Part shown: one piece after another, positions 7,439 through 14,783 of the stretch | How the letters are laid out: each line of letters starts with the position of its first letter | Numbering within the stretch: the stretch's first letter is position 1 | Source of the DNA: a bacterium | GTDB lineage: Bacteria > Planctomycetota > JADGBV01 | NCBI GenBank assembly: GCA_023261545.1 | Contig: JAHFOS010000019.1 | Coordinates: forward strand, 1 to 34,757 | Length of the DNA stretch: 34,757 nucleotides | Direction of reading: 5' to 3' | The notes under the pieces: model-generated | Database searches by the model: none | Seen by the model: only the letters and a program-made list of their open reading frames with translations | What the model was told of the DNA's origin: nothing | Translations under genes and position numbers: made by a program

Positions 7439-7708
7439 TCAATCCATATTTGCCTCAATCATTTGTATGAAATCTCTGGCGCTCTCGACGGCTCCCTTGC
7501 TTGTTTGTGGACGCGGGTGTGGGCTGTGGAAATGCGCCTTACGTCCGCTCTTCATGTGCTTGAAAACAATGTGCGATCCCGGGCCTCTTTGAACCTCACA
7601 GCCCAGGGCCAATAACAGACTCTCAATTTTCCTCCATTCGAGTGTTCCGGTGGTGGGTTTGTCAAAAATCTTGTCTCTGGTCTTGCGATGCTTCAAGCTC
7701 AACGCCAC
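7439..7708 (-). CDS. hicA: HicA-family mRNA interferase toxin
   Basis: An 89-residue HicA/YcfA-type double-stranded-RNA-binding-like ribonuclease. The catalytic His is in GPGSHIVF; the C-terminal pattern HFHSPHPRPQTSKGAVESAR is that of the family. The N-terminal piece (KTRDKIFDKPTTGTLEWRKIESLL) is conserved in this HicA subgroup, which supports the GTG start at 7708 rather than an internal start. That GTG is only 6 nt past a perfect TATAAT, so the message would be leaderless or nearly so. Gene order is toxin first, then antitoxin, as in classic hicAB. It lies directly downstream of folC in the same direction but has its own promoter. Confidence 0.9.
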   Translation of the reverse strand: MALSLKHRKTRDKIFDKPTTGTLEWRKIESLLLALGCEVQRGPGSHIVFKHMKSGRKAHFHSPHPRPQTSKGAVESARDFIQMIEANMD

Positions 7709-7709
7709 A

Positions 7710-7742
7710 ATACCATTATATGGTATCAGTAGCGAGAATCAA
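7710..7742 (-). promoter_or_regulatory. hicAB promoter with palindromic operator over the -10 box
   Basis: On the minus strand TTGATT (7742-7737), a 16-nt spacer and TATAAT (7720-7715) make a near-consensus sigma-70-type promoter. The -10 is embedded in a perfect 7-bp inverted repeat, ATACCAT-N3-ATGGTAT (7710-7726), a likely HicB operator. The GTG of hicA begins 6 nt after the -10. Confidence 0.75.
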
Positions 7743-7746
7743 GCCT

Positions 7747-9000
7747 TTATCCCGAGCTCTGAGGCCGCGCCTCGATAAGGCTCAGAGCCGCGCCCACGAT
7801 GTAGAAGGATCCGGTGATCAGCTTCACCGCGCCGGAGACGGGCTTCTCCATCCAACTCTCCAGGCTCTCGTCGAGAACGCGGGCGCGGATGTCGGGCTTC
7901 AAACCCTTGGCGACTTTCAGAATAAGATGCGGGGATACCCCGGGACGCCCGCCAGGCAGTTCCGCGAAAACCGCCTCCCCGACCACCGGCAGCAGTGGCG
8001 CGAGCAAGTCCCTCGGATCGCGGCCCGCGGCCATGGCGAAACATAAAAGGTAATGCCCCGGATATTTCCTGAGCTCGCCCGCGAGCATTTCCATGGAGAG
8101 ACCGTTGTGCGCGGCGTCGAGATAGAAATCCTGCCCGCGCCAACGGCGCGCGTCCATCCGGCCGCGCACGGTGCGCGCGGCGACTGCGGCGGCGCCAGGC
8201 CAAGCGCCAATGCGGTCGGGAAAAAGCCGGGCGGCAGCCGCGAGAGCCAAATGCGCGTTCTCCCAGGCACTCGGAGCCACTTCTTGGGGAGCTGGCGGTG
8301 GCTCCACGAAATCGAGCGCGCAGCCCACTTCGCGCGCGCGGCGCAGGAAAACTTCGTTCACCGCGCCCAGTTGCTTGAGCGCCAGCGCCGGCACTCCGCG
8401 TTTCAGGATGCCGGCTTTCTCCCCGGCGATGAGTTCCAGGGTGTTTCCCAGAAGTTCCTGGTGGTCGAGCCCGATGCGCGTGAGCACGGCGAGGTTTTTC
8501 TCTACGGCGTTGGTGGCATCCAATCGGCCACCGAGCCCCGTCTCAAGGATGACCAACTGCGCCCCGCGTGCCTTGAAGTGCAGCAGCGCCACGATGAGCA
8601 CGGTTTCAAAAAAGGTGAGCCCGCCCGCGAAGCGCTCGCGGTTGAGTTCGAGGACCCTGCGCGAAAATTCCAGCAGGTCGCCGGGCGGTATCAGCTCCTC
8701 ACCCAGACGGATGCGCTCGCGCAGGGAAACGAGATGCGGCGAGGTGAAAAGTCCCACCGGCCCGCCTGCCAGTTGGGCGACGAGGCGGTAGAGGTGTTCC
8801 GCCGTGGAACCCTTGCCCTTGGTACCAGCGATATGCGCGACGCGAAATCTGCGCTCCGGCCGGCCCAGAACATCGAGGGCGCACTCCACCCGCTCCAGCG
8901 TATAAGGCTTGGCCAGGGCACGCGCGTCGCGCTCTTTTTCGAAGTCGAAGAGCCCCAAGAGATAGCGCTCGGCTTCACTTTCCTGTGACCCTGGGTTCAT
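7747..9000 (-). CDS. folC: Folylpolyglutamate synthase/dihydrofolate synthase
   Basis: FolC adds glutamate to dihydropteroate and/or tetrahydrofolates with ATP, in the cytosol. It belongs to the Mur ligase family. The P-loop is HIAGTKGKGST (about 56-66), followed by LFTSPHLVSLRERI and LETGLGGRLDATNAV (152-164), all hallmarks of FolC; the Lys of GEKAGI and the DAAHN motif of the C-terminal domain are present. 417 residues, normal length. ATG at 9000, 4 nt after the end of the DUF4416 gene, so the two are co-transcribed. The open frame extends upstream to 9117, but that part overlaps the DUF4416 gene and is not FolC-like. Whether it is mono- or bifunctional cannot be told. Confidence 0.96.
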   Translation of the reverse strand: MNPGSQESEAERYLLGLFDFEKERDARALAKPYTLERVECALDVLGRPERRFRVAHIAGTKGKGSTAEHLYRLVAQLAGGPVGLFTSPHLVSLRERIRLGEELIPPGDLLEFSRRVLELNRERFAGGLTFFETVLIVALLHFKARGAQLVILETGLGGRLDATNAVEKNLAVLTRIGLDHQELLGNTLELIAGEKAGILKRGVPALALKQLGAVNEVFLRRAREVGCALDFVEPPPAPQEVAPSAWENAHLALAAAARLFPDRIGAWPGAAAVAARTVRGRMDARRWRGQDFYLDAAHNGLSMEMLAGELRKYPGHYLLCFAMAAGRDPRDLLAPLLPVVGEAVFAELPGGRPGVSPHLILKVAKGLKPDIRARVLDESLESWMEKPVSGAVKLITGSFYIVGAALSLIEARPQSSG

Positions 9001-9004
9001 GTGC

Positions 9005-9583
9005 TCAGGACTCGCGAGTGCCTGGCGCATCTGCCTCACCGGCCTTCCACGCCTGCGTCTCTTCGATGCAGCGCCGGCGCACCTTGAGCAAAAAGCCGTT
9101 GTAAACACCCGACGCATAATCCGGATAGGTCCAAGGCAACGCTGAAATGCCGTCTTTCTTGAAGAACAGGGTCACCTCTCCAAAGAAACCACTGCCGAGG
9201 GGCACGCGCTGCGGGCCATCTTTGGCCGAAGCCAGAATCAACTTGCCCGGGAAAACTAGCCCAGGGTCGAGATTGACGGGCCGGATTGGCTCTCTGTCCT
9301 TGTGCCTGAATAGTTCTTCGACAGCATAAGCGCGTCGCTTGAATTCAGCCAACGACTCCTGGTTTTTCAACCCGCAAAAGGAAACGAACTTGCGGGAGAG
9401 CCCCGGTCCCATTTCTTCTTCGTAATAGCTCGTAAAACGGTCGAAATCAAAGCACTCCGAACGTTCCTCGATGGGACCGAAGGCCACCTCAAGCTCGGCC
9501 TCGACGCCTGCCGCCTCGACCCCACGGGCCAGCAGCAGCCCGCAGATGAGCTTGGCGGGAGCGGGCACGCGGACCTCAGCCAT
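9005..9583 (-). CDS. DUF4416 family protein
   Basis: A 192-residue protein of the DUF4416 family, function unknown. The family pattern is clear: PAPAKLICGLL at the N-terminus, then FGPIEERSECFDFDRFTSYY, EEEMG, RPVNLDPG, LILASAK, FGEVTLFF and WTYPDYASG. ATG at 9583; the frame extends to 9709 but the upstream residues are low-complexity and unlike the family. It lies 4 nt before folC. In other genomes, from memory, DUF4416 genes sit near central-metabolism or modification genes without a common theme, so no role is proposed. Confidence 0.9.
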   Translation of the reverse strand: MAEVRVPAPAKLICGLLLARGVEAAGVEAELEVAFGPIEERSECFDFDRFTSYYEEEMGPGLSRKFVSFCGLKNQESLAEFKRRAYAVEELFRHKDREPIRPVNLDPGLVFPGKLILASAKDGPQRVPLGSGFFGEVTLFFKKDGISALPWTYPDYASGVYNGFLLKVRRRCIEETQAWKAGEADAPGTRES

Positions 9584-10131
9584 GACCGCCGATTCTGCGC
9601 GCTGGCCCAGCACGGCAACGCCGACGCACCCAACCCCACCGAAGGCCCCCCGCCCAGAACGCCGGCGCCAAAGGCCAGAATGTCGCCTCAAAAGAACTTC
9701 CCGGTTCAAGTTGGTTGTACCTTATTCGAGTTTGTTGCATGCATCGAAAAAACGGCGAAAATATGTGGTCATCGGGGGCGCCGGAACCACGACCGCTAGG
9801 GTTGGCGGCACGAAAACGGCATGCGCGCAACAGGCTCTGCTGTCCCAATAAAAAATACTCAAAAATAGGTATTGATGTTCTCTGGGCCCCGCAAGAATGG
9901 GGACCATATTTCCATGGCGTTCCGTCGAGTTGATTCCGGTTTTTCTGGTGTTCTCAATGAAGGTTGATGCCATGGCTTCCACCCCGAATTCACCCCTACA
10001 GGCAAATCCGACCGCATCCAACTAGATCCCGTAGGGCTCGAATTTCGGCAATGGCTTTTCCCGCTGGTTATCAACCGCTTTCGTTCACGGATTCGTGGCC
10101 GGTTCCTCCTTTGTCACTCTTTCGTCAGGGG
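9584..10131. other. Long intergenic stretch without a recognisable gene
   Basis: About 550 bases between the DUF4416 gene and the leader of the RRM gene. Open frames here are short, disagree between strands and match no family I know. It is more AT-rich than its surroundings around 9835-9880, where AATAC and GTATT arms flank an A-rich core. It may hold promoters for both divergent genes, or a decayed gene. Confidence 0.5.
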
Positions 10132-10262
10132 CGCAGCCTTTTCAAGCCGCCTCTCGTGGTCGCGCGGCCTCGTCGCGCCCCGGATCATCGCACAGCGTCC
10201 AGCGCTTTTTTTCTCTCCCGTGGTCTGTTTTCTCTCAATCTCTGTTTCTTTAAAGGAATCTC
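10132..10262 (+). promoter_or_regulatory. Probable structured, pyrimidine-rich leader of the RRM gene
   Basis: The 130 bases before the RRM start are free of long ORFs. A GC-rich part (about 10155-10205) is followed by a run made almost only of C and T (about 10204-10250) and then AAAGGA 6 nt before the ATG. Long leaders are usual for cold-induced RNA-binding proteins, so RNA-level control is plausible; no known riboswitch is recognised. Confidence 0.4.
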
Positions 10263-10601
10263 ATGAATCTCTACGTTGGTAACCTCCCGTATTCCGTAAC
10301 CGAAGACGAACTGCGCAGGCTGTTCGGCGAGGTCGGAGAGGTGCAAACCGTCAATATCATCATCGACCGCGACACCAACCGTCCGAAAGGGTTCGCCTTC
10401 GTGCAGATGGCCAATCAGCAGGATGGACAGTCGGCCATTGATAAGCTCAACGGGCACTCCCTGAATGGGCGCCCGATGAAAGTCAACGAGGCTCGCCCGA
10501 AGGAGCAGCGCAGTGGCGGCGGTGGTGGTGGTGGGTACGGCGGTGGCCGTAGCGGCGGCGGCGGCGGTGGCCGCAGCGGCGGCGGCTACAGGGACCGCTG
10601 A
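10263..10601 (+). CDS. RRM-domain glycine-rich RNA-binding protein
   Basis: A 112-residue single-RRM RNA-binding protein of the type common in cyanobacteria, Planctomycetes and other phyla, often cold-induced and thought to act as an RNA chaperone. RNP2 is LYVGNLPY (residues 3-10) and RNP1 is KGFAFVQM (about 42-49), with the aromatic positions intact except that the last is Val-Gln-Met. After residue 80 the chain is a Gly/Arg/Ser-rich tail (repeats of GGGRSGG and YGGG) ending YRDR, likely disordered and RNA-binding. A good AAAGGA lies 6 nt before the ATG. It is monocistronic: long gap before, terminator after. Confidence 0.96.
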   Translation: MNLYVGNLPYSVTEDELRRLFGEVGEVQTVNIIIDRDTNRPKGFAFVQMANQQDGQSAIDKLNGHSLNGRPMKVNEARPKEQRSGGGGGGGYGGGRSGGGGGGRSGGGYRDR

Positions 10602-10604
10602 GGC

Positions 10605-10675
10605 GCCCCCCGTTTAGCGGGGGCAAATTGATGCAGGAAGGTGAGGGGCCCTTGTGCCCCTCCCTTCCATTTTTT
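10605..10675 (+). terminator. Tandem hairpins, second a strong rho-independent terminator
   Basis: A first GC hairpin (GCCCCC/GGGGGC, 10605-10624) follows the RRM stop at once. A second has arms GGAAGGTGAGGGGC and GCCCCTCCCTTCC (10636-10668), one bulge and a short loop, then A and a run of six T (to 10675). The second is a textbook intrinsic terminator. It isolates the RRM gene from the cytochrome gene that starts 24 nt later. Confidence 0.88.
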
Positions 10676-10698
10676 CGGCATCCTGTTGAATATCGGGC

Positions 10699-13155
10699 AT
10701 GAGGATCCTATACCCTCTGTCCGTGGGGCTCGCGGCCCTTAATCTGGCCGTCATTGGCTGGGGGGCGGCGCGGGATTATGAATGGCGCACCAGGGGGATA
10801 CCCTCTCCGCTGGAGCCGGCCCAAAGCGCGGCACCCTCCCCCGCGCTTGCGGTTGGTTCCCATCAGGTCCAGCCCGAAAGCGCGACCGAAGGGTCGGAGC
10901 TTACTTCCGGCGATGAGGTCACCCGCTTCTTCGCGAAGCACTGCCTGGAATGCCACGGCGCCAAGAAACACAAAGGCGACCTACGGCTCGACGTTTTCAG
11001 GAGCGATGCGGCGCTAGGAAGAGACCTGCGCGCGCTTTTCCAGCTCCAGAACGTGCTGTCCCAGGGCCTGATGCCGCCCGAAAAAGAGCCCCAGCCTTCC
11101 GCTGAGACGCGGCACCAAATCCTGGGACGCATCCGAAAAATGCTGGCAAACTTCACCTGCTCCGGAAACCACGATCCCGGGCGCCGCACCCTGCGCCGCC
11201 TCAACCGGCGCGAATACGCCAACACCCTGCGCGACCTCCTGGGCCTGGAGGACTGGGATCCCCCCGCCTCCCTGCCCACGGACGATACCGGCTATGGTTT
11301 TGATGACATTGCCGATGTGCTCTCAATCTCCGATCTGCTGGCGGAAAAGTATTTCCAGGCGGCGGAAGATGCCCTGGATCAAACGCTCTTCGGCCTGGAA
11401 TGCGAGCCCTTGAATGAGAGCTTTGCCGGCTCGGCACTGGAAGTCTCCGCCGGGAAGGGCGGCGTCGAAGGCGGCTTCGGCTTCATGCTCTACACTCAGG
11501 GCGTGCTGGAAGCCGCCGTGACCTTGCCGCGATCCGGCCGTTATCGTCTGCGCGTGACGGTGGCCGCCGATCAGGCGGGCCCCGAAAAGGCCCGCTGGGC
11601 CATCCTGATTGGCCAGCAACGCGCTGCCGAGCACGAGGTCACGGCCCCGAGCGATGAACGCCAGACCTTCGAGGACATCCTCGATTTTCCCGCCGGAAAA
11701 ACGCGCATCGGCGTGGAATTCCTGAACGACTTCTACGATAAAGATGCCGCTGACCCCCTCCAGCGTGATCGCAACCTCGTGGTGGACAGCCTGGACATCG
11801 AGGGGCCCGTGAACGCGCCCGCGGCGAAGCCGTCCGCGGCCCATGACCGGGTGTTTTTTCGCGTTCCAGGAAAAGACGGCGCTCCGCGGGAGTGCGCGCG
11901 CGAAATCATCGCGCGCTTCGCCCGCCGCGCTTATCGCAGGCCCGTGACACCGGAGGAAATCGCGGCCTTGCTCGCCCTTTACGACGCCGCGCGCGCGGCG
12001 GGGGATGACCACGAGCGCGCGGTGCGCGCCAGCTTGCTGGCCGTCCTGGTTTCACCGCACTTCCTGTTCATGGTCGAGCGCGATTCCCCCGGAGTCCAGC
12101 CCGGGACCGTCCACTCCCTCGGTCCCCATGAGGTGGCCGTCCGGCTTTCCTATTTCCTGTGGAGCAGCCAACCGGATGAGGAACTTTCCCGGTTGGCGGA
12201 GGATGGCAGTCTGCTCGCGACCCCCGTGCTGCTGAAGCAGGTGCGCCGCATGATCGGCGCGGCCCAGAGTGAGGCCTTCCTGTCGGCCTTTGCGGGACAG
12301 TGGCTGGAGCTCAACAAGCTCAACGCGTTCACTCCGGACAGCGCCCGCTTTCCCGGCGTGGACCGCGAACTCCTCATGGCCATGCGCCGCGAGACCGAGC
12401 TGTGCTTCAAGCATATCTTGGACAACAATCGCAGCATCCTGGACCTACTGGATTCCCGAACTACATTCCTGAACGACCGGCTCGCCGCGCACTACGGCTA
12501 CGACCTGCGGCCCGGCCCTGAATTCCGGCGCGTGGAAATCCCCGATCCCCGGCGCGGCGGCCTGCTGACACAGGCCGGCCTGCTGGTGATCACCTCGAAC
12601 TCGACGCGCACGTCTCCGGTCAAACGCGGCAAATTCATCTTGGAGACCCTCCTGGGCGCTCCGCCGCCGCCCCCGCCACCCGACGCCGGAGTGCTGCCTG
12701 AAAACCCGGGCGCGCAACGCGCTCTCACCTTGCGCCAAGAGATGGAGGCGCACCGCAAAAATCCCGACTGCTACGCCTGCCATGCGCGCATGGACCCGCT
12801 CGGCTTTACTCTGGAAAACTTCGACGCCGTAGGCCGCTGGCGCGATGCTGAAGGCGGGCAGCCCCTGGACGTCACGGGCTTACTGGCCAACGGCACGCGG
12901 ATTCCCGGCGCGCGCGGCCTCCAGCAATACATCCTTGAACGCCGCGAAGATGTCGCGCGCTGCCTGGTCAGCAAGCTCATGACCTACGCGCTGGGCCGTG
13001 GTCTGGAGGCCTCCGACCTCTGCATGGTGAACGATATCTGCCGCGCCACCGCGGCCTCCAGCTACCGCCTGCGGGACATCATCGAAGCCATCGTCCAGAC
13101 CGACGCTTTCCTGAAGCGCCGCGCCGGGGGTCGTCCATCCATCAAAGAAGGATGA
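10699..13155 (+). CDS. Planctomycete-type cytochrome c protein (DUF1587/1592/1588/1585)
   Basis: An 818-residue exported multidomain haem protein. Residues about 1-22 form a signal or anchor helix. The first haem site CLECH (Cys82, Cys85, His86) lies in FFAKHCLECHGAKKHKGDLRL. DUF1587 follows (LRRLNRREYANTLRDLLGL), then a carbohydrate-binding-like beta domain, DUF1595 (RFARRAYRRPVTPEEIAALL), DUF1592, DUF1588 (GLLTQAGLLVITSNSTRTSP) and DUF1585 near the end (LMTYALGRGLEASD). A second haem site CYACH (Cys691, Cys694, His695) precedes DPLGFTLENFDAVG. A run of seven prolines links DUF1588 to this site. The ATG follows a terminator, so it has its own promoter. The TGA overlaps the start of the DUF1552 gene by 4 nt (ATGA). 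This pair is abundant in Planctomycetota, Verrucomicrobiota, Acidobacteriota and myxobacteria; its substrate is not known. Confidence 0.95.
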   Translation: MRILYPLSVGLAALNLAVIGWGAARDYEWRTRGIPSPLEPAQSAAPSPALAVGSHQVQPESATEGSELTSGDEVTRFFAKHCLECHGAKKHKGDLRLDVFRSDAALGRDLRALFQLQNVLSQGLMPPEKEPQPSAETRHQILGRIRKMLANFTCSGNHDPGRRTLRRLNRREYANTLRDLLGLEDWDPPASLPTDDTGYGFDDIADVLSISDLLAEKYFQAAEDALDQTLFGLECEPLNESFAGSALEVSAGKGGVEGGFGFMLYTQGVLEAAVTLPRSGRYRLRVTVAADQAGPEKARWAILIGQQRAAEHEVTAPSDERQTFEDILDFPAGKTRIGVEFLNDFYDKDAADPLQRDRNLVVDSLDIEGPVNAPAAKPSAAHDRVFFRVPGKDGAPRECAREIIARFARRAYRRPVTPEEIAALLALYDAARAAGDDHERAVRASLLAVLVSPHFLFMVERDSPGVQPGTVHSLGPHEVAVRLSYFLWSSQPDEELSRLAEDGSLLATPVLLKQVRRMIGAAQSEAFLSAFAGQWLELNKLNAFTPDSARFPGVDRELLMAMRRETELCFKHILDNNRSILDLLDSRTTFLNDRLAAHYGYDLRPGPEFRRVEIPDPRRGGLLTQAGLLVITSNSTRTSPVKRGKFILETLLGAPPPPPPPDAGVLPENPGAQRALTLRQEMEAHRKNPDCYACHARMDPLGFTLENFDAVGRWRDAEGGQPLDVTGLLANGTRIPGARGLQQYILERREDVARCLVSKLMTYALGRGLEASDLCMVNDICRATAASSYRLRDIIEAIVQTDAFLKRRAGGRPSIKEG

Positions 13156-14486
13156 CTCCGCGCTCCCGCAGAACTTTCCTGCGCGCCGCTGGCGTGGCGC
13201 TAGCCCTGCCCTGGCTCGAATCGCTGCTGCCGCGCGGCTTGCGCGCGGCGCCGGCCACAACAGAGCCACCGCTGCGCTTGGCCTTTATCTTCTTCCCCAA
13301 CGGCGCCTGGATGCAGCACTGGACGCCCGCCGTTGAGGGCGGGGAATTCGCGCTGAACGAAACCCTGAAGCCCCTGAAACCCTTCCAGGACCAGTTGCTG
13401 GTGCTGAGCGGGCTGGCCCAGATGCAGGCTGCCGCCAACGGCGACGGCGCGGGGGATCACGCGCGTTCCGCGGCGGCGTTCCTCACCGGCGAGCATCCCA
13501 CCAAGACCGCCGGCGCGGAACTCCAGGTGGGTATCTCGGCCGATCAGTGGGCAGCCCGGAAAATAGGTCACCTCACTTCCCTGCCCTCCCTGGAACTCGG
13601 CTGCGACCCCAGCGGCAATTCCGGTAACTGCGACAGCGGCTACAGTTGCGCCTACACCGATAATATCTCCTGGAAGTCGCCCACCACGCCCATGGGCAAG
13701 GAAGTGAACCCGCGCGCCGTCTTCGAGCGTCTGTTCGGCCGCGGCGGGCAGGCCGTGGACCGCGATCAGCAGGCGCGCCGCCTGCGCCAGCGCCGCAGCG
13801 TGCTGGATTTTGCCGGCGCGGAATCCAAACGTCTGGCGCACGGGCTCGATGGCAACGACCGCCGCAAGCTCGATGAGTACTTAGAGGCCCTGCGCAGCGT
13901 CGAGCGACGGCTCCAGGCCCAGGAGTCCTCCCAGAATAACCTCCCGCCCCCCGGATACGCGGCGCCCCACAGGGTGCCCAAGGACTACACCGAGCACGTG
14001 CGGCTCATGTACGACATGCTGGCGCTGGCCTTCCGCACCGACCAGACGCGCATCGCTACCTTCATGCTGGCCCGCGAGGGCAGCGACCGCGCCTTCCCTT
14101 TCATCGGCGTACCCGAAGGACACCACCACGTCTCCCACCACAAGAGCGATCCGTCTCTGGTGGCCGCGGTCCAGAAAATAGATCGCTTCTACAGCGAGCA
14201 GTTCGCCTACTTCCTCGATAAGCTGCGCACCGCGCGCGAAGGCGACGGCACCCTGCTGGACAACTGCCTCATCCTCTACGGCGGCGGCATCAGCGACGGC
14301 AACCGCCACAACCACGACGAGCTGCCCATCCTGCTGGCGGGCGGCGGAAAAAGGCTCCGGGGCGGCCGGCACCTGCGCTACCCCCCCACGACCCCGCTCA
14401 ACAACCTGTTCCTGCGCCTGTTCGACCTGCTGGGCCTGGAAGCCGACGAACTCGGTGACAGCAGCGGGTTGCTGGACCTCGGGTGA
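13152..14486 (+). CDS. DUF1552 domain protein with Tat-type signal
   Basis: A 444-residue exported protein, constant partner of DUF1592-type cytochromes. The N-terminus SRRTFLRAAGVALALPWLES carries the twin-arginine pattern S-R-R-x-F-L (residues 5-10), so it is probably exported folded. The DUF1552 body shows RLAFIFFPNGAWM, LSGLAQMQA, HARSAAAFLTG and, later, GVPEGHHHVSHH and LLDNCLILYGGGISDGNRHNHDELPILLAGG, which resemble the sulfatase/alkaline-phosphatase-like DUF1501 group. The HHH and NRHNHDELP clusters could bind metal. The ATG overlaps the upstream stop (ATGA), indicating coupled translation with the cytochrome. Function is not established. Confidence 0.94.
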   Translation: MTPRSRRTFLRAAGVALALPWLESLLPRGLRAAPATTEPPLRLAFIFFPNGAWMQHWTPAVEGGEFALNETLKPLKPFQDQLLVLSGLAQMQAAANGDGAGDHARSAAAFLTGEHPTKTAGAELQVGISADQWAARKIGHLTSLPSLELGCDPSGNSGNCDSGYSCAYTDNISWKSPTTPMGKEVNPRAVFERLFGRGGQAVDRDQQARRLRQRRSVLDFAGAESKRLAHGLDGNDRRKLDEYLEALRSVERRLQAQESSQNNLPPPGYAAPHRVPKDYTEHVRLMYDMLALAFRTDQTRIATFMLAREGSDRAFPFIGVPEGHHHVSHHKSDPSLVAAVQKIDRFYSEQFAYFLDKLRTAREGDGTLLDNCLILYGGGISDGNRHNHDELPILLAGGGKRLRGGRHLRYPPTTPLNNLFLRLFDLLGLEADELGDSSGLLDLG

Positions 14487-14534
14487 ATCCCGGCGCAGCC
14501 GCTACCGACAGAAAAATCGTCAGGGCGGCCCCTC

Positions 14535-14660
14535 TCAATCCTCGGTGATGACGCCCTCCTGGAGCATGAGCTTGAAGACCTTGTGCATGAAGATGTCGCG
14601 GATGACCTCGGCGGGGATGGGCGGGGCGCCGCGGAAGTCGCCGCGCTCATCGAATAGCCC
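14535..14660 (-). pseudogene. Remnant of an IS91-like (Y2) transposase
   Basis: About 41 codons on the minus strand, bounded by stops on both sides, read FDERGDFRGAPPIPAEVI followed by RDIFMHKVFKLMLQEGVITED. From memory this matches a segment near the C-terminus of putative IS91-type transposases (Y2_Tnp), which continue into a WRHSGF motif that is missing here. There is no start codon, no catalytic domain and no recognisable terminal repeat, so it is a dead scrap. It sits between the DUF1552 gene and an ATPase gene with its own AT-rich promoter, marking a site of past rearrangement. Confidence 0.6.
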
Positions 14661-14747
14661 TCAGTAACGTTTGCCGGCCCTTGCGGCGCGGGGTTTTTGC
14701 TGCCCCAACGGCCGCCAAGGTCTTGGATTGGCCAAGGCGGCAACGTA

Positions 14748-14783
14748 TTGACAAAAATCCATGGTCTTTTATCATATTATATA
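14748..14783 (+). promoter_or_regulatory. Promoter of the AAA_14 ATPase gene, almost no leader
   Basis: A perfect TTGACA (14748-14753), a 16-nt spacer and TATCAT (14770-14775) are followed by a very AT-rich stretch. The ATG of the ATPase gene begins 8 nt after the -10, so transcription should start within a base or two of it. No Shine-Dalgarno is possible in such a short leader. Confidence 0.65.

Noticed and set aside
9722-10021. 99-residue open frame on the minus strand in the long gap
   Set aside because: No ribosome-binding site, no family match and unusual composition; overlapping frames on both strands are equally plausible, so it is not called.
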